A stretch of 14,766 nucleotides of DNA from NCBI GenBank assembly GCA_905210855.1, contig CAJLYL010000037.1, forward strand, positions 1-14,766. Direction: 5' to 3'. Shown here one piece after another: positions 1 through 4,803 of this stretch (position 1 is the stretch's first letter; each line of letters begins with the position of its first letter). The DNA is from an uncultured Clostridia bacterium. Lineage in GTDB: Bacteria > Bacillota > Clostridia > UMGS1810. A model generated the notes under the pieces. That model ran no database searches. It was not told the DNA's origin and saw only the letters and a list, made by a program, of their open reading frames with translations. Position numbers and translations under genes: made by a program.

Positions 1-58
1 CGAACCCCAGACCGACCGGTTATGAGCCGGTTGCTCTAACCAACTGAGCTAAAGGTCC
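1..58 (-). tRNA. tRNA with CAT anticodon (Met or Ile2), 3' end cut by window edge
   Basis: On the minus strand the gene begins with acceptor arm GGACCTT, followed by a standard D arm (AGCTCAGTTGGTTAGAGC), and anticodon stem-loop ACCGG-CTCATAA-CCGGT, so the anticodon is CAT (plus-strand 22-24). The T arm begins GGGGTTCG and then the window ends. The anticodon stem lacks the three G:C pairs typical of initiator tRNA. The gene is therefore either elongator tRNA-Met or the Ile2 tRNA whose C34 is changed to lysidine by TilS. The GGACCTTTAGCTCAG start resembles the Bacillus Ile2 tRNA as I remember it, so I leave the amino acid open. It is the last visible member of the operon. Confidence 0.9.
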
Positions 59-103
59 ATATGCAGAATACCAACCGCCGATACAGCAATCGATATTCCG
101 ATT

Positions 104-179
104 TGGTGAGCCATCCGCGATTCGAACGCGGGACACCTTGATTAAAAGTCAAGTGCTCTGCCGGCTGAGCTAATGGCCC
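104..179 (-). tRNA. tRNA-Lys (TTT)
   Basis: Minus-strand cloverleaf with acceptor GGGCCAT pairing ATGGCTC (one G:U), anticodon stem-loop CTTGA-CTTTTAA-TCAAG (anticodon TTT at plus-strand 144-146), T arm CGCGTTCGAATCGCG, discriminator A and an encoded CCA. The length is 76 nt with CCA. Confidence 0.96.
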
Positions 180-200
180 CAACATGGAAAAATATTAAAT

Positions 201-278
201 TGGCTGGGCTGGCAGGATTCGAACCTACGGAATGCCAGAATCAAAATCTGGTGCCTTAACCGACTTGGCTACAGCCCA
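201..278 (-). tRNA. tRNA-Gln (TTG)
   Basis: Minus-strand cloverleaf with acceptor TGGGCTG pairing CAGCCCA, anticodon stem-loop CCAGA-TTTTGAT-TCTGG (anticodon TTG at plus-strand 242-244), T stem GTAGG/CCTGC with one G:U, discriminator G and encoded CCA. The weak first pair (U1-A72) is typical of tRNA-Gln. Confidence 0.95.
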
Positions 279-290
279 GTGTTAAAAAAG

Positions 291-368
291 TGGGGTGGGT
301 AGTCGGGCTCGAACCGACGACCTCTAGAACCACAATCTAGCGCTCTAGCCAACTGAACTATACCCACC
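291..368 (-). tRNA. tRNA-His (GTG)
   Basis: Minus-strand cloverleaf with acceptor GTGGGTA pairing TACCCAC. The extra 5' G (G-1, position 368) faces discriminator C73, the identity feature of bacterial tRNA-His. The anticodon stem-loop is CTAGA-TTGTGGT-TCTAG (anticodon GTG at plus-strand 331-333). CCA is encoded. Confidence 0.95.
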
Positions 369-375
369 AAACCAA

Positions 376-452
376 TGGCGCGCCTGAAGAGACTCGAACT
401 CCTGACCCATTGCTTAGAAGGCAATTGCTCTATCCAGCTGAGCTACAGGCGC
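376..452 (-). tRNA. tRNA-Arg (TCT)
   Basis: Minus-strand cloverleaf with acceptor GCGCCTG pairing CAGGCGC, anticodon stem-loop ATTGC-CTTCTAA-GCAAT (anticodon TCT at plus-strand 416-418), discriminator G and encoded CCA. It should read AGA and AGG. AGA is the frequent Arg codon in rpsO and pnp of this window. Confidence 0.95.
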
Positions 453-458
453 ATATGA

Positions 459-533
459 TGGAGCGGGTGATGGGAATCGAACCCACACAATCAGCTTGGA
501 AGGCTGAGATTCTAGCCATTGAACTACACCCGC
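459..533 (-). tRNA. tRNA-Gly (TCC)
   Basis: Minus-strand cloverleaf with acceptor GCGGGTG pairing CACCCGC, anticodon stem-loop TCAGC-CTTCCAA-GCTGA (anticodon TCC at plus-strand 498-500), T-loop GTTCGATTC, discriminator T and encoded CCA. It is the promoter-proximal gene of the operon, about 25 nt downstream of the expected transcription start. Confidence 0.95.
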
Positions 534-564
534 GAGACTTGTCGTTTTAACTGACGACTTATTA

Positions 565-593
565 ATTATATCAGTCGGAACCCCATTTGTCAA
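565..593 (-). promoter_or_regulatory. sigma-A promoter of the tRNA operon
   Basis: Read on the minus strand: -35 TTGACA (588-593), a 17-nt spacer, and -10 TATAAT (565-570), an exact match to consensus. Upstream (about 600-628) lie A and T tracts that could act as an UP element, as often seen at tRNA and rRNA promoters. The start would fall near 558, ahead of tRNA-Gly. Confidence 0.93.
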
Positions 594-719
594 TAGTTTT
601 TTTCAAAAAAGCAAAAAAATTTTTTTGACGTTAAAATCCGATGACCAAAGCTTCATTGATACACGTTAAAATACGCTGTGACAAAACGGGAGGATTGTGA
701 ATATACTGTAACATGGATT

Positions 720-790
720 CGGTTCGGGAGCAAACTGAGACAAACGCTTTGCAAGGTTTTGCGAAAAAACAGCAAGCAAAACCCGAACCG
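720..790 (+). other. Possible structured leader upstream of the small-protein/spoVM genes
   Basis: CGGTTCGGG (720-728) and CCCGAACCG (782-790) form a perfect 9-bp inverted repeat around a 53-nt loop. The loop has weaker self-complementarity near 750-775. The 3' arm ends 8 nt before the GGAGG of the next gene. The rest of 601-807 has no gene I can support on either strand: open frames there lack a usable ribosome binding site. I could not recognise a sporulation or sigma-A promoter for the plus strand here. No riboswitch class is recognised. Confidence 0.4.
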
Positions 791-810
791 TTATAAACGG
801 AGGTGTCATG

Positions 811-966
811 ATGTTTTTCAGAAGGTTTACGCAAAAAATCTACGGCTTTCTTGTAATGGGGTTCGTGGTGGGTATATTTATAGCCTTTGTCATGCCTCCG
901 ATTATCATCGCAGTCATCGAGGGGCTTCTCCTCGGCATACTGTGCTGGTGCTTCTATTGTCTTTAA
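811..966 (+). CDS. Small hydrophobic membrane protein (51 aa), upstream partner of spoVM
   Basis: The reading frame begins MFFRRFTQKIYGFLVMG and runs 51 codons to TAA. A strong ribosome binding site GGAGG (799-803) sits 7 nt before ATG 811. The ATG at 808 is in frame but only 4 nt from GGAGG, so 811 is preferred. The N-terminus is basic (RR, K). Two hydrophobic stretches follow, about residues 12-28 and 31-51, separated by MPP (residues 29-31), which suggests a helical hairpin in the membrane. The C-terminus holds the aromatic and Cys-rich CWCFYC. The gene ends 24 nt before the SpoVM-like peptide and shares its terminator, so a sporulation role at a membrane is plausible. I do not recognise a named family. 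It was found by reading start, Shine-Dalgarno and hydropathy, not by similarity. Confidence 0.68.
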   Translation: MFFRRFTQKIYGFLVMGFVVGIFIAFVMPPIIIAVIEGLLLGILCWCFYCL

Positions 967-990
967 TTTTTATATCATGGAGTGATTTAT

Positions 991-1059
991 ATGAAAATCG
1001 TTGTACTTACCGTCCCGAAATTTATGCAAAAAATACTTCGCGGAATTTTCAGAATTTGA
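991..1059 (+). CDS. spoVM: Stage V sporulation protein M-like peptide (22 aa)
   Basis: The 22-codon frame begins MKIVVLTVPKF and ends ILRGIFRI before TGA. It lines up without gaps with my recollection of Bacillus subtilis SpoVM (26 aa, MKFYTIKLPKF...): the initial MK, the PKF block with the key proline at residue 9, and the Ile-hydrophobic-Arg pattern after it are conserved. The peptide is amphipathic, with Lys and Arg on one face. SpoVM is an amphipathic helix that embeds in the curved outer forespore membrane and anchors SpoIVA for coat and cortex assembly. A ribosome binding site GGAGTG (979-984) lies 6 nt before the ATG. The terminator at 1080 closes the unit. It is four residues shorter than the Bacillus protein. 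Confidence 0.75.
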   Translation: MKIVVLTVPKFMQKILRGIFRI

Positions 1060-1079
1060 GTTTTAACATATAATGTGCG

Positions 1080-1119
1080 CTGCCGCCGAGACTTTACGGT
1101 TCCGGCGGCAGTATTTTTT
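1080..1119 (+). terminator. Intrinsic terminator after spoVM
   Basis: CTGCCGCCG (1080-1088) pairs perfectly with CGGCGGCAG (1103-1111) around a 14-nt loop, followed by TATTTTTT. It ends the small-protein/spoVM unit and separates it from rpsO. Confidence 0.88.
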
Positions 1120-1158
1120 GACAGTATCATTTGACAAAAAAAATGCAGTAAAAAATGC

Positions 1159-1187
1159 TTTACATTTTCATTTATGTATGATATAAT
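1159..1187 (+). promoter_or_regulatory. sigma-A promoter of rpsO
   Basis: -35 TTTACA (1159-1164), a 17-nt spacer, -10 TATAAT (1182-1187). Transcription should start near 1194, giving a leader of about 84 nt before the rpsO ATG. Confidence 0.9.
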
Positions 1188-1193
1188 AAGTAA

Positions 1194-1261
1194 GTCAAGC
1201 CCATGACATGGTTTGCGGAAACTCCAACCGATGCTGTGTTATGAGGCGGTAAAAATATTTT
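1194..1261 (+). promoter_or_regulatory. Candidate structured rpsO leader
   Basis: The leader can fold into a hairpin CAAG(c)CCAT (1196-1204) / ATGGTTTG (1208-1215) with one bulged C. A second weaker pairing, ACCG (1227-1230) with CGGT (1247-1250), lies just ahead of the ribosome binding site AAGGAGG (1262-1268). S15 represses its own synthesis through leader structures in several bacteria. The position fits that role, but I cannot assign this fold to a known S15-leader class. Confidence 0.35.
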
Positions 1262-1277
1262 AAGGAGGTTTTTTAAG

Positions 1278-1541
1278 ATGCTTAAAGAAACAAAACAGGC
1301 TATTATTGACGAGTACAAGACTCACGAGGGCGACACCGGTTCGCCGGAGGTTCAGGTTGCTATTCTCACCTACAGAATCAACCACCTGACAGAGCACCTC
1401 AAATCAAACATGAATGACCACCACTCAAGGAGAGGACTTCTTAAGATGGTTGGTAAGAGAAGAGGACTTTTGCAGTATCTCGCAAGCATCGACATTGAGA
1501 GATACCGTTCACTCATTGCAAGACTCAACATCAGAAAGTAG
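1278..1541 (+). CDS. rpsO: 30S ribosomal protein S15
   Basis: This 87-residue protein (the family is about 89) is a full-length S15. The conserved block HEGDTGSPEVQVAILTYRI (residues 16-34), the stretch HHSRRGLLKMVGKRRGLLQYL (about 48-68) and the C-terminal YRSLIARLNIRK are all present. S15 binds 16S rRNA early in 30S assembly, at the junction of helices 20-22, and helps bridge to the large subunit. The start is fixed by AAGGAGG 9 nt upstream of the ATG. The gene has its own sigma-A promoter and a strong terminator. It precedes pnp, an order shared with many bacteria. Confidence 0.98.
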   Translation: MLKETKQAIIDEYKTHEGDTGSPEVQVAILTYRINHLTEHLKSNMNDHHSRRGLLKMVGKRRGLLQYLASIDIERYRSLIARLNIRK

Positions 1542-1551
1542 TCAAAATACT

Positions 1552-1588
1552 CAGGCAAGGGCGGCTATTATCCGTCTTTGCCTGTTTG
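1552..1588 (+). terminator. Intrinsic terminator after rpsO
   Basis: A 13-bp stem, CAGGCAAGGGCGG (1552-1564) with CCGTCTTTGCCTG (1572-1584), including two G:U pairs, carries a 7-nt loop and is followed by TTTG. The short U tract suggests incomplete termination, so some transcripts may read through into pnp. Confidence 0.82.
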
Positions 1589-1608
1589 TATATTAAAATT
1601 TTCACATA

Positions 1609-1693
1609 CACGATAGGCTTTAGCAGTTAGATATGCGCTTCGGATTCGCGCGTTTCGGGAGCATATATCTAAGTGCTAATGCCGGATATCGTG
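1609..1693 (+). promoter_or_regulatory. Long hairpin in the pnp leader (possible processing or attenuation site)
   Basis: An 85-nt imperfect stem-loop. CACGATA (1609-1615) pairs TATCGTG (1687-1693). GGC (1616-1618) pairs GCC (1681-1683). TTAGCA (1620-1625) pairs TGCTAA (1674-1679). TTAGATAT (1627-1634) pairs ATATCTAA (1665-1672). A GC-rich tip lies between. It is followed by ATTTTTA and then the pnp ribosome binding site AAGGAGG (1700-1706). In Escherichia coli a leader duplex at the same place is cut by RNase III and then degraded by PNPase as autoregulation. Here the pairing is seen and the role is inferred. The T run also allows a termination/attenuation role. Confidence 0.7.
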
Positions 1694-1716
1694 ATTTTTA
1701 AGGAGGATTAGTTTTA

Positions 1717-3807
1717 ATGAAAAAGACATTTAAGACCACAATTGCCGGCAGAGACTTCACTGTTGAAATCGGCGAAGTGGCGCAGCTGGCAAGCGGCGCC
1801 GCATTGGTGAGATACGGCGACACCACCGTGCTCGCAACAGCTACCGCATCGGACAAGCCAAGAGACGGAGTGGACTTTTTTCCGCTCAGCGTAGACTATG
1901 AAGAAAAGATGTATGCCGTAGGCAAAATTCCAGGCGGTTTCCTCAAGAGAGAGGGCAAGCCGAGTGAAAAAGCCGTACTCACATCACGTGTTATCGACAG
2001 ACCGATAAGACCGCTGTTCCCCAAGGACTACCGCAACGACGTCGGCATTGTTACAACTGTGCTCAGCACGGATATTGACAACGCGCCCGAAATTGTTGCA
2101 ATGAACGGTGCGTCAATCGCCATTTCCATATCGCAGATGCCTTTTGCGGGGCCTATCGGCGCAGTGCAGATCGGCATGATTGACGGCGAGTTCATAGTAA
2201 ACCCCAACACCGAGCAGAGAGCAAAGAGCGACATGGCGCTCACGGTTGCCGGCACTAAGGAAAAGGTTGTTATGATTGAGGCAGGCGCAAACGAGGTTGC
2301 AGAGGACGTAATGTTTGACGCTATCGTTTTCGCACACGGCGAGATTAAGAAAATATGCGAATTTATCGATACAATAGTTGCAGAGGTCGGCAAGCCCAAG
2401 GCGCCCTATACAGCGCACGAGGTTGACCACGATTTCTTTGACCCGATTTACGACTATGCATATGACAAGATATGCGCAGCCATTGACACGGACGACAAGA
2501 GAATCCGCGACGAGAGAATGAAAGCGCTCACAGACGAGATGATAGAGCACTTCGGCGCAGAGTTCTTTGATGGCAGAGACGCGGAGCTTGACGAGGTTTA
2601 CTACAAAATCCAGAAAGAAATCGTGAGAAAATGGCTCTATGAAGACCACAAGCGAGTTGACGGCAGACAGATTGACGAGATTCGTCCGCTGTCATCGAGA
2701 GTCGGCGTGATTCCGAGAGTACACGGCTCGGGTCTGTTCTCCAGAGGTCAGACACAGGTTCTCACCATCGCGACACTCGGCGCGGTGTCCGAGGCGCAGA
2801 TGCTTGACGGGCTGGACGAGCATACCGAAAAGAGATATATGCACCAGTACAATTTCCCGTCATATTCCGTCGGTGAGACAAAGCCGTCCAGAGGCCCCGG
2901 CAGACGAGAGATAGGTCACGGCGCACTTGCAGAGAGAGCACTTTTGCCGGTTATCCCCTCGGTAGAGGATTTCCCGTATGCAATCAGACTTGTGTCCGAG
3001 GTGCTTTCGTCAAACGGCTCCACATCCCAGGGCTCGGTATGCGGCAGCACGCTGGCACTCATGGACGCCGGTGTGCCGATTAAGGCGCCCGTTGCAGGTA
3101 TCTCCTGCGGACTCATCACCCACGGCGATGACTTCCTCACAATGGTGGACATCCAAGGTGTTGAGGACTTCTACGGTGACATGGACTTCAAGGTTGCGGG
3201 CACTCACAAGGGTATCACAGCAATTCAGATGGATATAAAGGTAGACGGACTGACATATGACATCATCAAGAGCGCCCTCACAAAGACGAGAGACGCGAGA
3301 TACTACATCCTTGATGAGGTAATGCTCAAGACTATACCTGCTCCGAGGGAGCACCTGTCCCAATTTGCACCCAAGATTATCACAATGAAGATAGCCGTAG
3401 ACAAAATTAAAGATGTAATCGGCACCGGCGGCAAGGTTATCCAGAAGATAATCGCAGACACGGGAGTTAAGATTGACATAGATGACGACGGCTCAGTGTT
3501 CATCCTCACAAATGACGAAGAGGCTGCCGCAAAGGCAAAGGCGACTATCGAAGGCATAGTTGCAGAGCCGGAGATCGGCAAAATATATCTCGGAACTGTC
3601 AAGAGGATTATGGATTTCGGCGCATTTGTTGAGTTCATGCCCGGCAGAGAGGGTCTTGTGCACATCTCCAAACTCGACAACAAGAGAGTGGAGAAAGTGA
3701 CGGATGTTGTCCACGAGGGTGACGAGATCATGGTTAAACTCGTAGAGATTGACAGACAAGGCAGAATGAATCTTTCCAGAAAAGACGCACTGCCGAAAGA
3801 GAACTAA
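1717..3807 (+). CDS. pnp: Polyribonucleotide nucleotidyltransferase (PNPase)
   Basis: A 696-residue, full-length PNPase. It degrades RNA 3' to 5' with phosphate, releasing nucleoside diphosphates, and acts as a trimer in the cytoplasm. Domains in order: first RNase PH-like core (about 1-210, with DRPIRPLFP near 95), a helical linker (about 240-310), the second, catalytic RNase PH core (about 320-550, with SSNGSTSQGSVCGSTLAL and FYGDMDFKVAGT near 485-496), a KH domain with GTGGK near 569-573, and a C-terminal S1 domain from about 619 (GTVKRIMDFGAFVEF, EGLVHISKL). The ATG at 1717 has AAGGAGG 10 nt upstream. It follows rpsO behind a hairpin leader suited to autocontrol and ends at its own terminator. 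Confidence 0.98.
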   Translation: MKKTFKTTIAGRDFTVEIGEVAQLASGAALVRYGDTTVLATATASDKPRDGVDFFPLSVDYEEKMYAVGKIPGGFLKREGKPSEKAVLTSRVIDRPIRPLFPKDYRNDVGIVTTVLSTDIDNAPEIVAMNGASIAISISQMPFAGPIGAVQIGMIDGEFIVNPNTEQRAKSDMALTVAGTKEKVVMIEAGANEVAEDVMFDAIVFAHGEIKKICEFIDTIVAEVGKPKAPYTAHEVDHDFFDPIYDYAYDKICAAIDTDDKRIRDERMKALTDEMIEHFGAEFFDGRDAELDEVYYKIQKEIVRKWLYEDHKRVDGRQIDEIRPLSSRVGVIPRVHGSGLFSRGQTQVLTIATLGAVSEAQMLDGLDEHTEKRYMHQYNFPSYSVGETKPSRGPGRREIGHGALAERALLPVIPSVEDFPYAIRLVSEVLSSNGSTSQGSVCGSTLALMDAGVPIKAPVAGISCGLITHGDDFLTMVDIQGVEDFYGDMDFKVAGTHKGITAIQMDIKVDGLTYDIIKSALTKTRDARYYILDEVMLKTIPAPREHLSQFAPKIITMKIAVDKIKDVIGTGGKVIQKIIADTGVKIDIDDDGSVFILTNDEEAAAKAKATIEGIVAEPEIGKIYLGTVKRIMDFGAFVEFMPGREGLVHISKLDNKRVEKVTDVVHEGDEIMVKLVEIDRQGRMNLSRKDALPKEN

Positions 3808-3822
3808 ATATTTGAATTTTTC

Positions 3823-3854
3823 AAAAGAGGTTGCCGTGCGGCAGCCTCTTTTTT
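3823..3854 (+). terminator. Intrinsic terminator after pnp
   Basis: GAGGTTGCC (3827-3835) pairs GGCAGCCTC (3840-3848) with one G:U around loop GTGC. The stem is extended by AAAA (3823-3826) facing the T6 tract (3849-3854). It lies 16 nt after the pnp stop. Confidence 0.92.
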
Positions 3855-3887
3855 GATGTGTTTTTTCATTTTTTCTCCGCTCGGTAC

Positions 3888-3916
3888 TCGACATTTGCCG
3901 ACAGATGTGGTAATAT
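3888..3916 (+). promoter_or_regulatory. Weak candidate sigma-A promoter in the pnp-ogt gap
   Basis: TCGACA (3888-3893), 17-nt spacer, TAATAT (3911-3916). Matches are 5/6 in the -35 and 4/6 in the -10, so this could be chance. A transcript from here would carry the three hairpins at 3953-4077 and could reach ogt about 310 nt downstream. No other clear ogt promoter was found. Confidence 0.3.
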
Positions 3917-3952
3917 GAGTTGTGCAGACAGTTATGAAAAGCAAATAAATGT

Positions 3953-4077
3953 GGAACGGTCACGGGCCGTTCCCTACAGATAATTGATCATTTGTGCAAA
4001 ATTCGCGGGTCGACGAGGTCATCGACCCCTACCGCACAAGCCCTATTTACCGTAGGGGCGACTCTGCGTGGTCGCCC
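3953..4077. repeat. Cluster of three GC-rich palindromes (REP-like intergenic element)
   Basis: Three 7-bp-stem hairpins sit side by side. GGAACGG (3953-3959) pairs CCGTTCC (3967-3973). GGGTCGA (4007-4013) pairs TCGACCC (4022-4028). GGGCGAC (4056-4062) pairs GTCGCCC (4071-4077). CCCCTAC (4026-4032) and GTAGGGG (4052-4058) form a further inverted repeat linking the second and third. The cluster is GC-rich while the flanks are AT-rich. It resembles short palindromic repeats dispersed between genes in many clostridial genomes, but no second copy lies in this window. The rest of the 3855-4235 gap holds no gene I can support. Confidence 0.6.
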
Positions 4078-4235
4078 GGGCAAATCAACATCGAACACTA
4101 ATCATCACTTGTTGCATTTTTCTTAATTTCCGCAAAAAGAACTGAAGATTGCGGCAAGCAGTAAATATTTTTAATTGAATCCTTTGCAAAGACAACAATA
4201 CACCATAACATAAAAAAGAAAGGCAGAAAACAAAA

Positions 4236-4769
4236 ATGATTTACAAGCACGAATACCCCTCGCCGCTCGGCGAGATAACGCTTGCATCCGACGACGAATA
4301 CATCATCGGTCTGTGGTTCAACGGACAAAGGCATTTCGGCAATATACTGCCGAGACAGACAGAGAGAAAGGAACTGCCGATTTTCCGCAAGGCAGAGCAT
4401 TGGCTTGATACATATTTTTCAGGAAAAGAGCCGGATTTTTTGCCGCCGCTCCGCTATGATTCCACTCCGTTTCGCAAGGCGGTCTGCGACATCATGCTGA
4501 CTATCCCCTACGGGAAAACCATGACCTACGGTGAGATTGCGACAGAGATTGCACGCCGGAAAGGAATCGAAAAAATGTCCGCCCAAGCTGTCGGAGGCGC
4601 AGTCGGGCACAACCCGATTTCGCTGATGATCCCGTGCCACCGCGTTGTAGGCACAGGCGGAAGTCTGACCGGTTACGGCGGAGGAATAGAAAGAAAAGTC
4701 AAGCTGCTGGAACTCGAAAAAGTTGACATGAGCGGCCTGTTCATCCCAAAGAAAGGCACTGCACTGTGA
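4236..4769 (+). CDS. ogt: Methylated-DNA--protein-cysteine methyltransferase
   Basis: A 177-residue Ogt/AdaC-type suicide repair protein. It moves the alkyl group from O6-alkylguanine (and O4-alkylthymine) in DNA onto its own cysteine. The acceptor is Cys134 in IPCHRVVG (residues 132-139). The DNA-binding part also shows the PYGKTMTYGEIA region (91-102) and VGGAVGHNP (119-127, the GxAxxxNP block with the asparagine hinge). The N-terminal 1-75 is the usual variable RNase H-like domain. The ATG at 4236 has only a moderate Shine-Dalgarno (AAAGG, 12 nt upstream). The gene stands alone and converges with the CobW operon. It may be made without an alkylation-specific signal, since no Ada-like regulator is nearby. 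Confidence 0.95.
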   Translation: MIYKHEYPSPLGEITLASDDEYIIGLWFNGQRHFGNILPRQTERKELPIFRKAEHWLDTYFSGKEPDFLPPLRYDSTPFRKAVCDIMLTIPYGKTMTYGEIATEIARRKGIEKMSAQAVGGAVGHNPISLMIPCHRVVGTGGSLTGYGGGIERKVKLLELEKVDMSGLFIPKKGTAL

Positions 4770-4778
4770 TATAAAAAA

Positions 4779-4793
4779 TGAATCGCCGATTCA
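4779..4793 (-). terminator. Terminator shared by the CobW operon (minus) and ogt (plus)
   Basis: The near-palindrome TGAATCGCCGATTCA lies between the convergent genes. On the minus strand it is followed by TTTTTT (4773-4778), a good intrinsic terminator for the CobW operon. On the plus strand only AATTT follows, so it is weaker for ogt. Confidence 0.65.
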
Positions 4794-4803
4794 AATTTAA
4801 TCA

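Noticed and set aside
1..533. Evenly spaced minus-strand units resembling a repeat array
   Set aside because: Each unit folds as a distinct tRNA with its own anticodon. There is no CRISPR-like identical repeat.
656..684. TTGATA and a possible sporulation-sigma promoter before the small membrane protein
   Set aside because: No matching -10 for sigma-A, and no convincing sigma-E, -G, -H or -K element pair at the right spacing.
631..834. 67-codon minus-strand frame
   Set aside because: No ribosome binding site and no recognisable domain. It lies opposite the leader inverted repeat.
678..1073. 131-codon frame on the plus strand across the small-protein/spoVM region
   Set aside because: It begins at a GTG without a Shine-Dalgarno, has a protein-unlike composition, and runs out of frame through two small genes that each have proper ribosome binding sites.
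1117..1137. Two TTGACA-like -35 boxes downstream of the spoVM terminator
   Set aside because: No -10 box at 16-18 nt from either. The TTTACA-17-TATAAT site further on is clearly better.
3915..3983. 22-codon frame starting ATGAGTTGTGC in the pnp-ogt gap
   Set aside because: Weak Shine-Dalgarno, and its 3' half runs through the first palindrome. No similarity to known small proteins.
4183..4211. TTTGCA-17-TAACAT as an ogt promoter
   Set aside because: Poor -10 match, and the start would fall on top of the ribosome binding site, leaving almost no leader.
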